This document shows positions 26,062 to 38,683 of a stretch of 64,000 bases of DNA, in pieces. The first letter of the stretch is position 1; every line of letters begins with the position of its first letter. This DNA comes from Morinoia aosen (lineage: Eukaryota > Arthropoda > Malacostraca > Amphipoda > Talitridae), in the NCBI GenBank assembly GCA_030386875.1, contig CM059563.1:49665602-49729601 (forward strand), read 5' to 3'. A model generated the notes under the pieces. It saw only the letters and a program-made list of their open reading frames with translations. It did not search any database and was not told where the DNA came from. The translations under genes and the position numbers were made by a program.

Positions 26062-26557
26062 ACACATCAGGAAATACCTCGAGAATGATTAACATTTAAA
26101 TGACCCTTTAAATGACCAACCATCGAATTTCAGAAACACCCTTCACCTCAGCAAGTCCACGACCTCTTAGAAAGTTAAGAATCTAGCATGAATAAATTGT
26201 GCACTGTCATAAAGCATAGGACAAAACCACACTAAACTCCATCAGAGCTATTTTGATGCGTACATAATTAGTGTACTCTTAAGTGCGCTGATGTACGCTA
26301 ATACGCTAATAAGCACGCTAATGATGTATACACCAACAATCATCATAACTAGGTTTATAAATACTAGCCCCTCATACACAGACGGACGAGACCACACTAC
26401 TCTTAATACATAGTCGTTCATCGAGTCAAAAATGCGGTATAACAAAGCCATGAACTTGCCGAGAACTTTAGTAGAATCCTTCAACGGCGCTGGATTTTAA
26501 TTTTTCGAAAAAATGAAGAGTGGAGGAAATTTTGACGAACATTAGGTAAATTACAAT
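26062..26557. other. Non-coding spacer
   Basis: No coding support. A short A/T-rich direct-repeat stretch ('acgctaataagcacgctaatgatg') lies at about 26,290-26,330. Confidence 0.4.
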
Positions 26558-26996
26558 AGATTGAGGCTAATTTAAGCCTCTTTAATTACAACAAGGGCGT
26601 TCCCAAAAAAAGATTGATTGATTATGAATTAGTTTAGCCTTCCTTACCACAACGAAGACGTTCAAAGAGAGGAAGGATGAAGGTACATATATTTAGTATG
26701 GAGTTAAGGGAACGTCGATTCTACGCACAAAGGGTGTTCCTGCAAGGGATCTCGTAGGCATAGAAGCAGTAAGTCTAGAAGGAAGGTTATGAAACAAAAT
26801 TAAAGTTGAAGAAGAAAGTCTGAGGTGCGGAAAAATAAAACAGCAGTGAACCGAAAAAAGATGGTCCTTAGCAAGACAAAAAACATTTCAGATCAACAAA
26901 AAGAAGTCCTACCTAACTCTCAGCTCAGGACTTCCCATTTTGCCCCTAGGAATGCTAATTCTCATAGATACAATAGTTGTATCTCCCTGATGGGTC
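26558..26996 (-). mobile_element. Family A retroposon with duplicated 3' end
   Basis: A partial tail-side unit (about 26,558-26,620) is followed head to tail by a complete unit, the same layout as the composite at 12.0 kb. It carries the longer internal variant with about 22 extra bases before 'gcatagaagcag'. No target duplication is recognisable around it. It abuts another family A copy on its right. Confidence 0.75.
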
Positions 26997-27291
26997 CCAA
27001 AAGTGGAAGGGACCATTAAGTGTGTAATTAAGAGAATAGGAAATCTTCATACCTTGCACATAAAAACAGGAAGATTGAAAAATTTCACTAAACAAGATTA
27101 GAGTCAAAGAAGAAAATTACAGGTGCTGGAAAAAAGAACACCAGTGAGCCGAGAGAAGATAATCCGTTTCAAATTAAAAGCTTTTCTATTTCAATGAAAG
27201 GAAGGCCTACCAAACCTTCAGCTCGGGACTTCCCATTTTTCTCTTCAGAGCATTAATTTTCATCGATACAATAGTAATACCCCCAGAGGGA
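26997..27291 (-). mobile_element. Family A retroposon lacking its tail-side end
   Basis: This copy begins abruptly within the family ('gtggaagggaccattaag') immediately after the right end of its neighbour. It then runs through all remaining blocks to 'acccccagaggg'. Loss of the 3' portion rather than the 5' end is unusual. It suggests that the neighbour's insertion or a deletion removed it. Confidence 0.75.
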
Positions 27292-28029
27292 AGCTGATAC
27301 TGAAAGTGATGCAGATTCCGCGTAGACTTGAAACAGCCGCTTGAGCTGAACATGTCACAGCTATCACCCTCTGGTGGAGTAAGCCATCAATAAGCAGAAA
27401 AGAAGAAGAGAGTGGCAAGAGGAGAGAAGCATTGAGCCAAATCGACGCGTGATGCAGATGCTGTTATCTGCAGGCGCTATGGAGCGAGAGCAGAGTAACA
27501 CTCTCCTCTATCGCCGCAGCCTGGAGAGGACTAAGTGACAACATGACGGACACCCTGAGGGTCTTATCTTCATCGGGCCCAAAGCTCTACAGCGTGGGAG
27601 CACACCCGCCCTCAAATGACGCCTGGCTTTTGCACTCAAGGCTGCATCGTGCTCAAGAACAGAAAAATTTGAAACGAGCTCACAAAGTACAATCTCTACA
27701 GTCTCTCCCAAGTGCACTTCACCTGCAAACCTGTCTCTATGGCCACAATTACACATAATAAGCTTATCCCAATATTCCTCAAATTTCCCCCAGGAGAACC
27801 ACTTATAAGTCTACCAAAAGATGTATTTGTATGCAAGGTGTAGGGATACCAGGAAAGTAATGTTAAAATACTTAAAAGTACAATTAATGGCATCATGAGT
27901 AACGCCAAGATAAAGAACTTATCTTAGTATGACACTTTGTTGATGCTTAGCAAAAAAGTGGTTAATAAAAATAGTTTGTTCTAAATGAATTTAAATCGAT
28001 GATTAGGAACTGCACTGTAGGATTTGCAA
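27292..28029. other. Non-coding, with a GC-richer patch
   Basis: The stretch 27,330-27,740 is GC-richer and open in several frames on both strands. No family or splice context supports any of them. Confidence 0.4.
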
Positions 28030-28150
28030 CAAAACAAAAAGCCGATTCTATTTTACAAAAATGAAAGCCTTCTTAACCTTCTGTTCAAAACCTCACATCC
28101 CTCGTGGAAGCGCTAATTCCCAGAAATAAAATAGTTGTATTCTTCCCTTA
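28030..28150 (-). mobile_element. Family A retroposon fragment (5' half)
   Basis: Only the right-hand part is present, from 'aaacaaaaagccgattctatttt' through 'gcgctaattccc' to 'atagttgtattcttccc'. An old, partial copy. Confidence 0.65.
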
Positions 28151-29383
28151 AAAATACGTATAAATAAAATGTGTGCAAGAACTAAATTTTCACCCTAAAC
28201 ATCATTTTTCGACTTAATAGTGACACTATTTCAAGATTTGCTACGAAAAACTGCACAAACTAGCCGGTTCAACGACTTGGTGAAATAGCGCTACCAAGAA
28301 ATTGCATGTTGCACAGCTACTATCAAGATTTGCGTTATAAAGTATTTTATAAGTAAGCAAAATGATAATACATCTACCCATAGCGGAATATGAAAATAAA
28401 AGCCAATCATCGTTCAGCACCAGAAAACAATGAAAGTGTCGCGTAACACGGCTTAAATTATCAAACCAGATTAGAGATTTTATTTCAAGGATGGATGCAG
28501 CAGTCTGATAATTTCTGCGGCCTTTTCATTTTTTCAATACTAAGCCAACCTGATATCTTCTAATGGTATTGTTATAGGTCCAGCCACTAAGCGTAGATAT
28601 CCCTAGATTACTCAGTGGAAATTAGGAAGAGGCGGTGGAGTGCAGGCTTTGTTGGCACATAAGAATAAAATTGAAAAAACAAGTCCGATAAGCGAGCCTG
28701 AAAAAAAATTAAAAGTTCCACACGATTAATATCAAGTTTCAGAAAATACAGAGGAATTTATTATTCTATTTACGCACAGAAACTTAAGTTATGCATATTT
28801 TCTACCCTATTACAGTATACTGGACATCAGAATTGAGCATATAGATCGATTCTTTCACATCCTCCCAGAAAACTGTCAATTCAGAACCGACAAGATAGAT
28901 ATCATATCTATCTAAAGAAAAATCAGCCCAAAAGACATCGGGATCATTATCTTTAGCCGATACGAAATGGGGTGCTTTTTCATGCGTAACTCACAGGATT
29001 AGATTAGTGTGCTTTCTTCTACGTTCCCCAAAATAATTCTGTGTTGCTAGGCTAGGTGTGAAACCTTAAATGAATGCTTAGTTCTTCATTCCTTTTCTTT
29101 ACTTGCTTTAGCAATGAAACTACTCTTATAAATTATGATTTTGTGTTCCATTTTCGCGCGTACTCAAGTGCTCTATGGGTAATTTTTTTCAATTCTTCTT
29201 TCTAAGGCTAAAAAACCTCGGTGTGCCTATTCTTCAGGATGTAAAAATCAGCGCGCCACAACGTCAAGTGTTATTTCAAAGGGGCTCAATTTTTAGCTGA
29301 TCTGACTTTACATAGGGCCTCACCAATGCCACTCAAACTAAACAATAAATTTACATTAAAAGCTTATGCGAAAAAAATCATTA
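28151..29383. other. Non-coding, probably intronic sequence
   Basis: Nothing recognised. Part of it (28,980-29,330) is T-richer on the + strand than the average of the window. Confidence 0.4.
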
Positions 29384-29755
29384 TATTAGGCACAAAATTT
29401 CAGCCCTCTTTAAGGAAACAAATGTATTCCAAAGAGAAGAAGAAGTGAGGCACTAATTACAATGCAGCTAAGGGCAAGGGAAATCTAAGCAGGTGTGTTC
29501 CCACGTAAGTCCCCAGTGCATAGAAACAGTAAGTTAGGAAATACGATTATGAAACGCGACAGAAGTTAAAAAAGAAATTCATAAGTTTTTAAATGATAGG
29601 ATAAACGTGAACCGAAAAAAAGAGGGTTCGCAACAAAAAAAATCTATTCGGTGTCAGCATAAAGAATGCCTATCTGAAGCTCAGCTCGGGACCTCACTTC
29701 TTACAACTGGGAGCGCTAATTACAATAGATGCAAAAGTTTTATCCTCCTGAGGAA
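29384..29755 (-). mobile_element. Family A retroposon, old long-variant copy
   Basis: Complete in outline and ending 'atcctcctgagga'. It has the longer internal variant ('gtgtgttcccacgtaagtcccc' before 'gtgcatagaaacag'). The flanks 'aaaaatca' and 'aaagatca' may be a worn target duplication. Confidence 0.7.
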
Positions 29756-29783
29756 AGATCAGCCGCGAAGCATGCCAAGCTCT

Positions 29784-30009
29784 AACACATTGCTTGCGAT
29801 ACGACCCATCGATGGGTCGTGCTGAAGTTCTCCCTGCCGCGAAACGACACATGGATGGGTCGTTCGAAAATTTTTAATAATCTTTTAAAATTAATAGTAT
29901 TTAACGGACCCAGTGAATGTTCGGTGTTTATTAAATTGTTAACAACTTTTGACAATAAATTTGAGTTGAACATTGAACTTGAGTTCAACCCGTCACAGTA
30001 AACGTGATA
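29784..30009 (+). mobile_element. TTAA piggyBac-like MITE
   Basis: About 226 bp. Its left end 'taacacattgcttgcgat' and right end 'cacagtaaacgtgataa' are worn inverted ends related to those of the 38.1-kb copy. Just inside the left end lies a perfect 20-bp palindrome, ACGACCCATCGATGGGTCGT. A second imperfect version of it follows about 35 bp later. The element is non-coding. Confidence 0.75.
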
Positions 30010-33000
30010 AGAGAGGAGGCGCAGGGTCCGCGGCCTGTCAGCCCCTTCACCGCGTCCCAGACTCAAGATAAGCAGCAAGTCGAACTCCAGAAAGATGCAC
30101 TCCGTGGAACTGGCGAGCAGCCAATTTCAGATAAACTTAATGGATCACAGGCTAAAAGAGCCGCTCTTCTCACTGAGGAACATGAGACGGCTATGGATCC
30201 CAAGAATTTTCGATACACGGCAGGTGTGGAGACATTTTAAAGCATATCTTAAAGGCTGGTTCGACTATCAAGATGAGAAGAGCCTCAACTGAAGTAAAAG
30301 TAAAGGGTTAAAAAAACAGAATCACAAATAGTAAATAAATGTTTATTTCTTTACATTTCAGAAAGTAATTGCTCGCAACTGTTATTTTGGAAAACTATAA
30401 AGAATATCGAATTCCAAACCATAAAGTTATTGAAGTTGAGTGACGATACTGTGTTTCCTACGAGCTTCAGTTATACGGCATAACCCACTAGGAGAAGAGG
30501 AAGGAGGAGAAAAAAGCCCTTTAGCCCCAAAGAACAGTTTCAAACTGCTCTCCACGACTGAAGCATAGAAACTATCGCTCCAAGGAAAAAATAAAACAAA
30601 AATGACCAGAAGTTAGCTCAGTGCAGGGATCTGTGCTCAGGGTCCCTCAACAAGTCCATGTCGGCAGAGAATGTTGGTCTTGCAGAAAGAAAACCAAGCT
30701 GAAACAACATCAATTCAATCGGTAATTCTGGTATTACCATATTACCAGAAAAACAAAGTTAAATACCGCCATCAAAAAGGAGTCAAAAAGTTAAAAATTA
30801 ATCGAGGCGAGCCTCGTGCTGCATAAAATATTTCATACAGAGAAGTCGAGACCTTATTCAATGTACGTGCATCGGAACACTGAAAATGAAAACTACCAAG
30901 AATGAACCAGACCGATAATGGAAATAAAGCTGTTGAAGCAACAGCCAGTGAAAAAAATTAAATTAAATTATACAAGCGAAGCGAATTTTTTGGCAGCAGT
31001 GGTACTGCACACGATTACAAGCAACGGAGTGAACAGCTATAAAAAAGTTATTAGAATAAATAACATATAAGATTTTCATTCACGATGACATGCTAATTCA
31101 TCGAAATTGCAGACAGTAGCAAAAATAAAGAGATATTTCGAACTTATAATGATGTAACTCACAACAGCGCTGAACAACAAGCGAGCTAATTCTACGTAGT
31201 GAGTGCAGATGCTTCTGGGAAAAGCTGGTGCTCAAAATATGTTAACAAGTGAGATATCACCATACTTCTCCTTATCAGCAGGAGCTGACGAATGCCACAG
31301 ATTTTAACATGAACGCATCGACCCAATATTCATTGAAGAACAATATATTTTAGAGAACAGACTACTAGGATGGTTCGCTTCTTCATCTGGTACCTCTAAT
31401 TATTTCAAGTAATGTACTATAGATGCAGTTATTGATGTGGTGTGTACTACAAGATAAAAAGTTTAATTCTGTGTCATGTTCTAGTCTTGACTCGCATCGC
31501 GGTGCACCGAGGGAACTTCAGTGTTATTGCAGGTTTCACAAACACTGAAACGACGACCGAGCTTGTACCATTCTGGTTCCATGTAAAAACTCCTGCAGGG
31601 CCGTTAAGAGAGAAACGCCGCTTCGAACGTAGAGTATTAAGCGACTCAACTGGAAGTGATGAGGAGATTTCAATTGGAAGACGGAGCACAACGCCAATGC
31701 GGCTAAGGCGTTTTGACGTGCGAGTGTAGGCTAATCTCAGGGTGAAGAAGCGAGGGCGTTCGTCACTGTCACGGTGTCATGCAGGAAGACTGGTTCGCGG
31801 GGTTATTTTGCGCGATGAAAGGATGTCTTCATATCTGCTAGAGATTTACTGTGCATTCTAATACGAACGCAGTATATTAGAAAAAATGGATTCAATGCAG
31901 TTGAAATGAAATGAAGATGAATCGACTCTCATTAGCTTTACAGACGGTGCAGCTTAACGATTTAAAAGGTCTGAGCACTTTTTGAAACATGAGCATCTTC
32001 CTGCATGACCGACCATTCCTTTGGAGACAGATTTTAGCGATACAACAAAAACACGCGAACCATAAAAATGATAATAATAAGTAGTTGCAAAACTGTTTCA
32101 TCAAACAAAAATCACCAAGGTAGTGGTAGGCATTACAAAGATTTTAGACTTTACAACGGAATAGCAAATTCGGAGAAAATCTACATGAAGGGTAACAATG
32201 AAGAAATGCACGGAAAGATGCAAATTCGTCTAACGAGTCGAATCTGAGCGTTACATTGCACGCGCTTCGCAGCAGTTGGCCGTATCAGACCTACACAACT
32301 GTCACGGCTGACTCATCCACAAGAAAGTCAAGAATCGCGGCCTCTTTAAGAGCAATCAAAAATCGCACGTCACCGAGCAATGGTTAACAGAAACGTTTTC
32401 AGACGGTCTTCTTCAATATGAAGATGAGCAGACATCGGAGAATGGGCTTTCCGTAATTGCTATGTTGAGAATAATACAACTCACGTCTCTTTCGTGCTGC
32501 AAATTACCAAATACAAAAAAATTCATTCCAAAAATGTGGGAAAAAGAAGGTTCATAACGACCTTAAAACACAACACATTCGAGGGCATACAAAATTTCAC
32601 GAAAAACAGCACCACATCAACCACGTATCCCCCCCTGAACCAAGCCCTGGCAAGCAGCATCTAAAACTCTCGAGCGGTAACCCTTCACATATTCTGGTTG
32701 GAGCCGCTGAAACTTACAGTCTTGGCAAGCACTAAGCGGTCGACCTTGAGAGTTTCAGCCATACTTTCAATGCCGTGAAGACTGAGGCCAGCGACGAAGA
32801 CGCTGTTATAATTATCCGCATTACCCGATGTAAAAAGTGGTACAGCAAAACCTACATCCATCACTACCGCAGTGCGGCAGGTAATTTTCATCCATCACTT
32901 TTGAGCATAATGATCATTTTTTAGATTCACAACCTAAAGTTAAACTTTTTCTAAAAGGGAGTTTTTCTCAAGACTTGTGTAGCATATGTTAGTGAGAGTA

Positions 33001-34375
33001 AAATTTGTTCTTTCCATACTCCGGGTTATACCACTTCTTCCCACTCGTTAAAGCGGCTATAACAATGAAATCTAGCAGAGGTGCAGTTCAAGTAGAAAAC
33101 CGCGCTAGTCCAGTGTTGTTCCTGGCAGAGCCTCGCAGGCAGTCAGTAAAACGCAAAAGCGCCTCGCATAAATGAAAAACTGTATATGAACAAAAAGTAC
33201 GCAAAAATAACCGACACTTGAGTAAGAGGTGGTCCGTAGGGTGAGCGGTCTTCCTGTTCAAGAAAGTGAGAAAAAAACCAGAACGTCGGCCTAACTTCAG
33301 AAGTAAATTTCCAATATCTTCTCCTAATAAATGGAACTGATTCAGCAATAAGTAGCTAACGTAACCACTGAGGGGAGCCAAATCAGCCAATTCCTGGAGG
33401 TACACTGATGAGGAATGGCGGCAGCAGCAACAGCCTCGCTCACTGTTATCATCAGAACTTCCTCCCTTCAGTGCGTCTCCTTTCCGAGTGGAGCTCAGTT
33501 ATCCCACGTATTATCACAACGGCGATTTGTCCTCGAGATGAGCTGAAGAACATCACACTTCAGCTCACCCCTGTATCAGGATATTACCCGTAGTCTATCA
33601 TCACAAATGTCACACACGAAAGAAAACATGTTAATCTCTGAAATTTCATTCTCTCATTATTATTTAAGAGGAACTCAATTTAACAGGGCAGGATCATATG
33701 TTCTTTGACTAAGCTACGGTGAATAATGAATATATCCGAATAATTACCTTTTAAACCAAATTTAAGCACATAGAATCTCGAGCGAGCTCTTAACCTTCAA
33801 CTTCAGAAACACTCTCGGTCAAGAACACTCAGAGCGAAAAATCGATCGACAAACAATATTTGAGCTGTACTCAAACGAACCCTCCACTCCAAGTTGAAAA
33901 ACACCCAATCTCAGACCTTGGTAAAACAGATCAGAATTCGCCGCCCTCGAGTCAGCGTTTGACCTTCCACGCTGGAAGGTGCTGTGCGGTACATAAAAAG
34001 TACGGATAGAAAAACGTTGCAATAAAATGGCCTCCTATTTATTCAAGCTGAGTAGGAACGTGTGCATTGGGTCTGTGTTAATACGAACTTGAGCAGAGCA
34101 AGCTTGTACTAGAAAACAACACAAGAATCAAACAGAATCCTTACAACATTTAGAAAATTCACAAAAAGTTCCATTAAGGTGCTGAAAATCCTTTCTCCCT
34201 TATTTAAATTTAGACTCGCATTACTAAACATTATTTTTACTTCCAATATCGAATAAAAATTCTCACACAGAACTTGGATATACTTTCAAATTTATGCATT
34301 TGAATAACAGGTTATAGGATAATACAAGCAGTTCAAATACTAATAGTGGTCGTACTATTATATTAGTGCATTTAA
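30010..34375. other. Non-coding, probably intronic sequence
   Basis: The longest stretch without a recognised repeat. A possible exon on the + strand is listed at 31,533-31,729. A GC-richer, open but unsupported minus-strand stretch lies at 33,088-33,405. A small inverted repeat (TTCTGGTA ... TTACCAGAA) lies at about 30,726-30,752. Confidence 0.45.
31533..31729 (+). CDS. Possible terminal exon, + strand
   Basis: After a plausible acceptor (TTATTGCAG) the sequence is open for about 65 codons to a TAG. It ends in a basic, serine-rich peptide containing SDSTGSDEEISIG and finishing RLRRFDVRV. The patch is GC-richer than its surroundings. I recognise no family, the acceptor's pyrimidine tract is weak, and no upstream exon on this strand is evident. 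It lies on the strand opposite to the main gene, so a nested gene or a chance frame are the alternatives. Confidence 0.18.
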
Positions 34376-34733
34376 AACTCCCAAGCCACCTCAATGGCTA
34401 TCTCAAAAGAGCTAAGAGAAGTTACCACCCAAGATGGACCAAAAAACGGGGAAGCTATGAACACGGTGTGTTCCAGCACAGGATACTTTGCCCATGGAAA
34501 GGGACAGTCGGGACAGAAGAGGAAGAAATGACAAAGAAGAGATATCGAAGAAATGACCAAAACAGATAGAAGGACAGAGGGCAAGAGAGGCAGAAGTACC
34601 GAAGACCTACCTTTGGCTGAAATAAATAGAAGTGCCTCTTCTGGAGACGCCAGTCCCCAGGGCATGAGACAGAGAGATCTTACCAATCAGAACCTGTGGC
34701 ACATCCTATGCCTCCTGAGGGGAGTAAACCTAT
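34376..34733 (-). mobile_element. Family B retroposon (older relative of family A)
   Basis: About 358 bp. The left half shares 'aagctatgaacacggtgtgttcc' and 'gcccatgg' type blocks with family A's long variant. The right half is its own, with 'gacgccagtccccagggcatgag' and 'cctatgcctcctgagggg'. The terminal CCTGAGGGG motif is the same as in family A. No target duplication is visible and divergence is high. Confidence 0.65.
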
Positions 34734-35121
34734 TAATTCTTGCACGACCTTCATCCGCACACCAACTGCACTGATAACTGTAGTATGTACCTGAAAATTA
34801 AACCACACCCAAACCAATTTAAAAAAAAATTTTCGTTCGAGCAAATATTGAGTACGTTGATAGCACATTTTCTGCATTGGCTAGAGGCGGCATTTGCGTC
34901 GTTCAAACGTGAGGCGCACTCAATACCAAAGAGACGATCTTATTGACACGAGATGTTGAGCAGAACCACAGGCAACACACGGACTGCGGTGCAGCGGTCA
35001 GGCCGCATAATCGTTGATTAATTGAGGCATGTTGTCATGTTTGCGATCACTCTGACGCCAGCCACATCACTTCATGTCGCCTGTTTGTGAACGTAATCAG
35101 GTAAACACTTCATGAGGGTTT
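34734..35121. other. Non-coding spacer
   Basis: No coding or repeat signal seen. Confidence 0.4.
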
Positions 35122-35240
35122 GAACGTTCGAACAAGGGGAATGTTTGTGTGTTCGAATAAGTGGAATGTTAGTACGTTCGGTCAAGTGAAATGTCCGTAC
35201 GGTCGGTCAAGTGAAATGTTTGTCTGTTCGGGCAGGTATG
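35122..35240. repeat. 25-bp minisatellite
   Basis: About 4.5 tandem units of 25-26 bp, built around 'gaaatgt..gtacgttcggtcaagt'. The short open frame across it simply translates the repeat. Confidence 0.85.
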
Positions 35241-35997
35241 CCAGTTCAGGTCCAAAATTCAGTCAACACACTCATGCAGTTCTTGAATACTACACCAGCC
35301 ATATGTTAGCTTACGAGTAGCCAACTCGATTATAGTTATTTAAATACTGCACTGCTAGAGAAATTAACTTGCTCTATTGTAGCTAGTCATAGCAGAACCC
35401 TTGCAGACCCTTCAGACGTTTTGAAAATACCCTTCTGTCTTACGCGCAGGTTAATGTACAGTCGTTAAGCGTCAACAGAGCCGGTTGTAAGTGTGCTATC
35501 ATGGAGCTCAATTATCCACCGATAATTATATGATCACATGAAAAAATTAACCTATGTCGTGATAAATATATTTGTAAACATGTCGGAATTCATTGATTCT
35601 ATCATCCGCGTTAGAATAACACTATAATGTTGGAATTAATAAGTTCCGAAGCGTTTGTGAATAAATATGTTCATCACGATAGGTTATTTTTCATCATGAG
35701 TAAGAGGTTTCCTAAGAACCGCCCAATTTATACTAAATATTTTATGTGTATTCAAACTAAATATTTGTTGTATAGGCGATCCTTTTCAACTCTAAACGCT
35801 TCCACCATTCGTCAGCATTGTTGTTTTCCAAACTTGAAGGTAAGTAACGAAGAGAGTAAGTTTTATCTTTTCATCTCTCAATCGTTAGACCATTGACGCT
35901 ATTATATTTCCTTTGATGACATGTTTCCACGTCGAGAACCTGTAAGAATTAAAGTTTTTCGTTAAATTATCAAAGATGTCTCTGGTAAGACATTCAT
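35241..35997. other. Non-coding spacer, T-richer on + strand
   Basis: Locally T exceeds A (22 against 18 in 35,641-35,700), unlike most of the window. A GAAG|GTAAGT-like donor on the + strand lies at about 35,839, but the preceding frame is unconvincing. Confidence 0.4.
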
Positions 35998-36012
35998 GGT
36001 AAATTTTGAAAA

Positions 36013-36357
36013 TTAGATTTACCACGTAGTTTGAGCTCCATGAGCACAACAATCGGGTTCGCAAGAAATGAGGGATAAAGGCACGATTACGGGAACGAGG
36101 AATCTATACACAAAGTTATCCGAACACACCCCACATCTTGCGCATAAAAACAGGAAAGCTGAAAAAATTGATGTAACAAAACAGAAATTGAAGAAAAAAT
36201 TAACATGTACCGAAAAAGGACAGTGTAAACCGAAAGAAGACAGCAGCGAAATGAAAAAGGTTATTCGTAACAAAACCAAAAGCCTACTCTATCTCAACAA
36301 AAGGAAAGCCTACAATGTCTTCAGCTATAGGGACTTCCAAGAGCGCTAATTCACAGA
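36013..36357 (-). mobile_element. Family A retroposon, 5'-truncated copy
   Basis: Flanked by a perfect 15-bp target duplication, GGTAAATTTTGAAAA (35,998-36,012 and 36,358-36,372). The right end stops at 'gctaattcacaga', short of the terminal hairpins. The interior is well diverged from the young copies although the duplication is intact. It is the second clean case of 5' truncation. Confidence 0.85.
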
Positions 36358-36372
36358 GGTAAATTTTGAAAA

Positions 36373-38094
36373 CAATAAAATTTCAAATACATGAATGTTT
36401 CTTCAACGATACCCACAATTCTTCTGTGAGTAAACCTGTTCAGCAAACAGCACATTAAGATATTAAACTCAGCGTACATCCATCTAAACGCCAACTCAAA
36501 TCAAGGGCGGCTTCCTACGAGGAACTCATTATTCAACTCGGAACAACGAGCTTATTTTCTACTGATGAATCATACGAGTCCTTGAGCATACCCACTTAAG
36601 CAAAGCACGCTCAGGCAAATGGGGACCAATTACAGGAACGTGTGTTCACCAGAGAGATTTTCCAACTCCCAACCCATCCTCCTACGCCTCATGCTGCAGA
36701 CGTTCGACCATCACGGGCAGAGTCAGCGTTTTCTGTCCAGTGCTTTGAGGACTGAAATCAGACGGCATCTTCCCAGCAGCTCAGGCCGCAGTCTTCCACC
36801 ATGATTTTATTTGATATCAACGTACTAGTGATCATTGTCATGCGTAAAATAACGCGCAATGCCACACAAGTCATCTTAATTGAAGAGGAAGAGGAAGCGA
36901 AAAGAACGGAAGGATGTGGTGAAATCGTGAATGGTTTAAAAGACTTGCATTACAGTAAATACAGCACAGGTTTTCTAGGGTTAAAAGCCTCTTTATCTCT
37001 CTTTTTTAGCTAATTGTGAAGCATCAAGCCGCTAAAGTACTTTCAAGTCAACTTTTAACGCAGACTGTTAATTTCATGCTCCACAGAACACTGAGCAATA
37101 CGAATAATTAGTTTCAAAGATTCATTAGGTTTCATTTGTTCCTATGAGCACACACGGTCCTAGCCACAAAAAGCGGGTAGGTACGTTCAGTTAGAATGCC
37201 TGCCACCCTTCGCTCATCTAAGCGAGGTCAATCACATGCACAGCAACAAGAACGGCTTCGTTAGCTCGAGTGCCGGGAAAATGCGTGAAGGTACACACTC
37301 GTAGCCTTCACTCAACCTGTAATGAAGAATGGAGGGGAGACCAAGGCAAGGAACCATGCATGTAATTAACGCTTCACATTACAAAAATTGATTTATTAAT
37401 CGTTATGAAGGAGCCGTTGTTCCGCCAGAGAAGGGACTATAACTCAGACTGCTCAGTCACGCACCCATGAATGCAGTTTCTGAAGAAGAACTGGAAGGAC
37501 ATGCAGCGAAGCAATCGCCTTTTCGAGTACCATCGCAGAAATGGCAATCTGTCGCCTCAGTCATTTGGGAAAAATAAAGTCTCAAGTGCAACATTTGAAA
37601 TGAGCGGCCTCCCACAGTAATGAAATGTTACTCAAACAACGTCACGAGATTCTCCTGCTAGAGCGTTGACAAGTGGCAGACCAAGCGTCGGTAATGAGCA
37701 GCCTGCAATGATGAGGGTGATGCAGTCACTTCATTTTCAGGCTATATTGTGTTTTCTAAAGTGAAAGTGGTGCTCTGGGCGAGAAACAATGATCGTTACA
37801 TAACAGAAATGAATAAAGGCACCCCAAGGAAGACGTCCATCATTCACGGTATTCAAACGGGGCTAATTAGTGGTTTACCAGGGAAGGTTAAGCGAAATTT
37901 GAAGGGAAAGATAAATCATACAACGAAGCGCTAAGACTTAACAACACTAGTTGCCTGGAGCTAAAAATTGAAGACATACGCTCAATAACACCAATTTCCG
38001 AGTTAGCACAACACAAACTGCCATGGTAACACAGCTATACAATAATTGTAAAAAGTTCGGCCTTGGGCTTCGCCAGCTTCCCTATCTGCTGTTA
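36373..38094. other. Non-coding, probably intronic sequence
   Basis: No supported gene and no recognised repeat. A GC-richer patch lies at about 36,620-36,800. Confidence 0.45.
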
Positions 38095-38315
38095 ACACGT
38101 TGACTGCGATGGGTGAAACTTGAGTTCAATATTCAACTCAAATTTAAATCAAAAGTTGTTAGCAGTTTTATAAATACCAAACATTAACTGGGATCATTGA
38201 ATACCATTAATTTAAAAAATATTGTTGAAATTTTTCAAACGACCCATCATCGATGGTTCGTTTTGCAGCAGGAACAACCTTAACACGACCAATCGATGGG
38301 TCGTATCACAAGCAA
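38095..38315 (-). mobile_element. TTAA piggyBac-like MITE, inverted relative to the other two
   Basis: About 221 bp bounded by TTAA at both ends ('gttaacacgttgactgc' and 'gcaacgtgttaag'), with inverted ends starting CACGTTG. The subterminal palindrome region reads ACGACCAATCGATGGGTCGT near the right end. The interior matches the 29.8-kb copy in reverse complement. Confidence 0.8.
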
Positions 38316-38487
38316 CGTGTTAAGACGTTCGTTGTCAAAATTTCCTGTGTAAGGACTACCACCCACCTTCGTTCACACTGGCCCACTTTTTCATTAGGCG
38401 ATAATCCAAAACCCAGTACCAAAATTCATGTACGGAAGCTATGCGCGCATATGCTTGATACCAATATCTGTAATTTTTGTACGATTT

Positions 38488-38683
38488 ATTCAAAGTTAAA
38501 GCCTCCCACACCCTGCGCATATCAACAGCAAGATTGAAAGAAGGTTATATGAACAAGATAAAAGTTGAAGAAAGTATTTTGGTGCTAAAAAAAGCGATCC
38601 GAAAACATTAGGTACGTAACAAAATTAAAACCTTTCTTATTCAAACCAAGGAAGTGCCTACATAATCTTCAGCTCGAGTGCTG
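38488..38683 (-). mobile_element. Family A retroposon, internally deleted copy
   Basis: The tail-side 'aaagcctccc' joins directly to 'acaccctgcgcatatcaacagc', removing the purine-rich block. The copy then runs to 'aatcttcagctcgag' and lacks the terminal hairpins. Confidence 0.65.
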
